Below, piece by piece: positions 34,168 to 34,858 of a stretch of 34,858 nucleotides of DNA. The notes beneath the pieces are model-generated. The model saw only the letters and a list, made by a program, of their open reading frames with translations, ran no database searches and was not told the origin of the DNA. The translations under genes and the position numbers were made by a program. Position 1 is the first letter of the stretch, and each line of letters begins with the position of its first letter. This DNA comes from Alistipes sp. (GTDB taxonomy: Bacteria > Bacteroidota > Bacteroidia > Bacteroidales > Rikenellaceae): NCBI GenBank assembly GCA_017502025.1, contig JAFVVS010000111.1, positions 1-34,858 on the forward strand, read 5' to 3'.

Positions 34168-34258
34168 AGTGAATTTAGTGAATTTAGGGAGATTAGTGAG
34201 TTTTTGTATTGGCGTATCGCTAAACTCCCTATATTCTCTAAACTCCTTAAACTCTCTA
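34168..34258. repeat. Mirror-armed 9-bp repeat before rplM
   Basis: GTGAATTTA, GTGAATTTA and GGGAGATTA units (34168-34204) face CTAAACTCC, ATATTCTCT and AAACTCCTT units (34220-34258). It follows a GTCTTGGACTCTGGC stretch that resembles the tail of composite element c. The 239-bp gap 34147-34385 also holds the rplM promoter and leader. Confidence 0.65.
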
Positions 34259-34301
34259 TCTCCTGCGCCAAGTTTCTATCTGTTTTTTTATTCTTAAAAA
34301 G

Positions 34302-34333
34302 TTGGTTTATTAAAAAAATTATTCGTACCTTTG
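34302..34333 (+). promoter_or_regulatory. Promoter of rplM-rpsI
   Basis: TACCTTTG (34326-34333) with TTGG at 34302-34305, spacer 20 bp. Good -7 match, moderate -33. Confidence 0.75.
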
Positions 34334-34352
34334 CGCACTCGCAAAGTGCGAG
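34334..34352 (+). promoter_or_regulatory. Hairpin at the start of the rplM leader
   Basis: CGCACT (34334-34339) can pair with AGTGCG (34345-34350), or CTCGC (34338-34342) with GCGAG (34348-34352); the two are exclusive. The predicted start site at about 34337-34340 favours the second in the RNA. Ribosomal-protein leaders with L13-binding have been described for Bacteroidia; whether this one matches was not checked. Confidence 0.4.
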
Positions 34353-34385
34353 GTTGGATTACATAAATTTTATAACAAGTATTAG

Positions 34386-34841
34386 ATGGATTCATTAAGT
34401 TACAAAACTATCTCGTTGAACGCAGCGACTGTCAACAAGGAGTGGGTTGTCATCGACGCTACTAACGAGGTATTGGGCCGCTTGGCTTCGCAGATCGCAA
34501 AGATTCTCTGCGGTAAGAACAAGCCGGGCTACACCCCTCATGTAGATTGCGGTGACAATGTTATCGTTATCAACGCCGAGAAGGTGAAGCTCACAGGTAA
34601 GAAGTTGACCGACAAGGTCTATGTCCGCCACACTGGTTACCCAGGTGGTCAGCGTTTCGCTACTCCTGCCTTATATTTGGCAAAGAAACCTACATTCGTA
34701 ATCGAGGAGGCAGTTCGTGGTATGTTGCCAAAGAACCGTCTCGGAGAGGCTATTATCAAAAACTTGAAGGTTTATGCTGGTGCAGAGCATCCTCACGCAG
34801 CACAGAACCCAAAGCAAATTAAGTTAAACGAGATTAAGTAA
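34386..34841 (+). CDS. rplM: 50S ribosomal protein L13
   Basis: A 151-residue L13, of normal length. Diagnostic segments are WVVIDATNEVLGRLASQIAKILCGKNKPGYTPHVDCGDNVIVINAEKVKLTGKKLTDKVYVRHTGYPGG and EEAVRGMLPKNRLGEAIIKNLKVYAGAEHPHAAQNP. It is an early-assembling 23S rRNA-binding protein of the large subunit. The gene starts the conserved rplM-rpsI pair; rpsI begins 5 nt after its stop. The ATG at 34386 is the first in frame and gives the usual N-terminus of Bacteroidales L13. Confidence 0.97.
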   Translation: MDSLSYKTISLNAATVNKEWVVIDATNEVLGRLASQIAKILCGKNKPGYTPHVDCGDNVIVINAEKVKLTGKKLTDKVYVRHTGYPGGQRFATPALYLAKKPTFVIEEAVRGMLPKNRLGEAIIKNLKVYAGAEHPHAAQNPKQIKLNEIK

Positions 34842-34846
34842 GAATT

Positions 34847-34858
34847 ATGGAAGTTGTA
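34847..34858 (+). CDS. rpsI: 30S ribosomal protein S9 (first four codons only)
   Basis: Only MEVV is in the window. The call rests on the fixed rplM-rpsI order and on the MEVV start of Bacteroidales S9. The rest lies beyond the right edge. Confidence 0.85.

Overview
The window is chromosomal DNA from a member of the Bacteroidota, most likely order Bacteroidales. The evidence is the promoter type (a TAnnTTTG box at -7, twice with a TTTG 20 bp upstream), weak or absent ribosome binding sites, a BACON-type surface lipoprotein, a KorA with its gamma domain fused to alpha, and an rpsI that starts MEVV. A Rikenellaceae/Alistipes-like host is a guess. No phage, conjugative, CRISPR or transposase gene was seen.

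Layout. (1) 1-1521, minus: 5' part of a coiled-coil/BACON lipoprotein gene that runs off the left edge and therefore has no stop codon here. (2) 1721-1853, plus: tRNA-Arg(ACG) with its promoter and terminator. (3) 14010-1872, minus: ten closely spaced genes read as one long unit from a strong promoter at 14064-14095: tamB, exbB, exbD, tonB, a DUF1573 protein, korA, korB, cvfB, a methyltransferase and a secreted glycerophosphodiesterase. It joins envelope building and energised outer-membrane transport with a ferredoxin-linked 2-oxoacid oxidoreductase. (4) 14217-15236, plus: tsaD. (5) 15598-19238, plus: a TSUP permease and uvrA. (6) 19847-25259, plus: a porin-like outer-membrane protein followed by potA, potB, potC and potD, which together look like a complete polyamine uptake route across both membranes. 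(7) 25300-25644: tRNA-Leu(TAA), minus, plus a 25-bp copy of its 3' end. (8) 26061-28478, plus: a small lipoprotein, then a protein joining a carboxypeptidase-regulatory-like domain, a TolA-like helix, a PQ-rich linker and an outer-membrane barrel. (9) 28800-34146, plus: a large periplasmic TPR protein, an outer-membrane barrel and a PH-like membrane protein. (10) 34326-34858, plus: the rplM-rpsI ribosomal operon, cut off after four codons of rpsI.

The least explained material lies between the genes. Nearly every larger gap is built of short tandem arrays with 7-10 bp units, often as two arms of opposite orientation around a short unique centre. Three copies of a composite element share conserved ends (AGCGC[A/T]CCC and CTGCGCCGTGAYAA) around arrays of different unit sequence. 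The TSUP-uvrA pair is bracketed by the same repeat families in mirrored order, and the uvrA stop codon lies just past one array, so the array encodes most of the UvrA tail.

The genes are mostly recognisable core or envelope functions. The points most worth following are the repeat architecture, the membrane-anchored PotD with a porin and a tandem-TOBE PotA, the helix/barrel protein with its lipoprotein partner, and possible structured leaders before 26061 and rplM.
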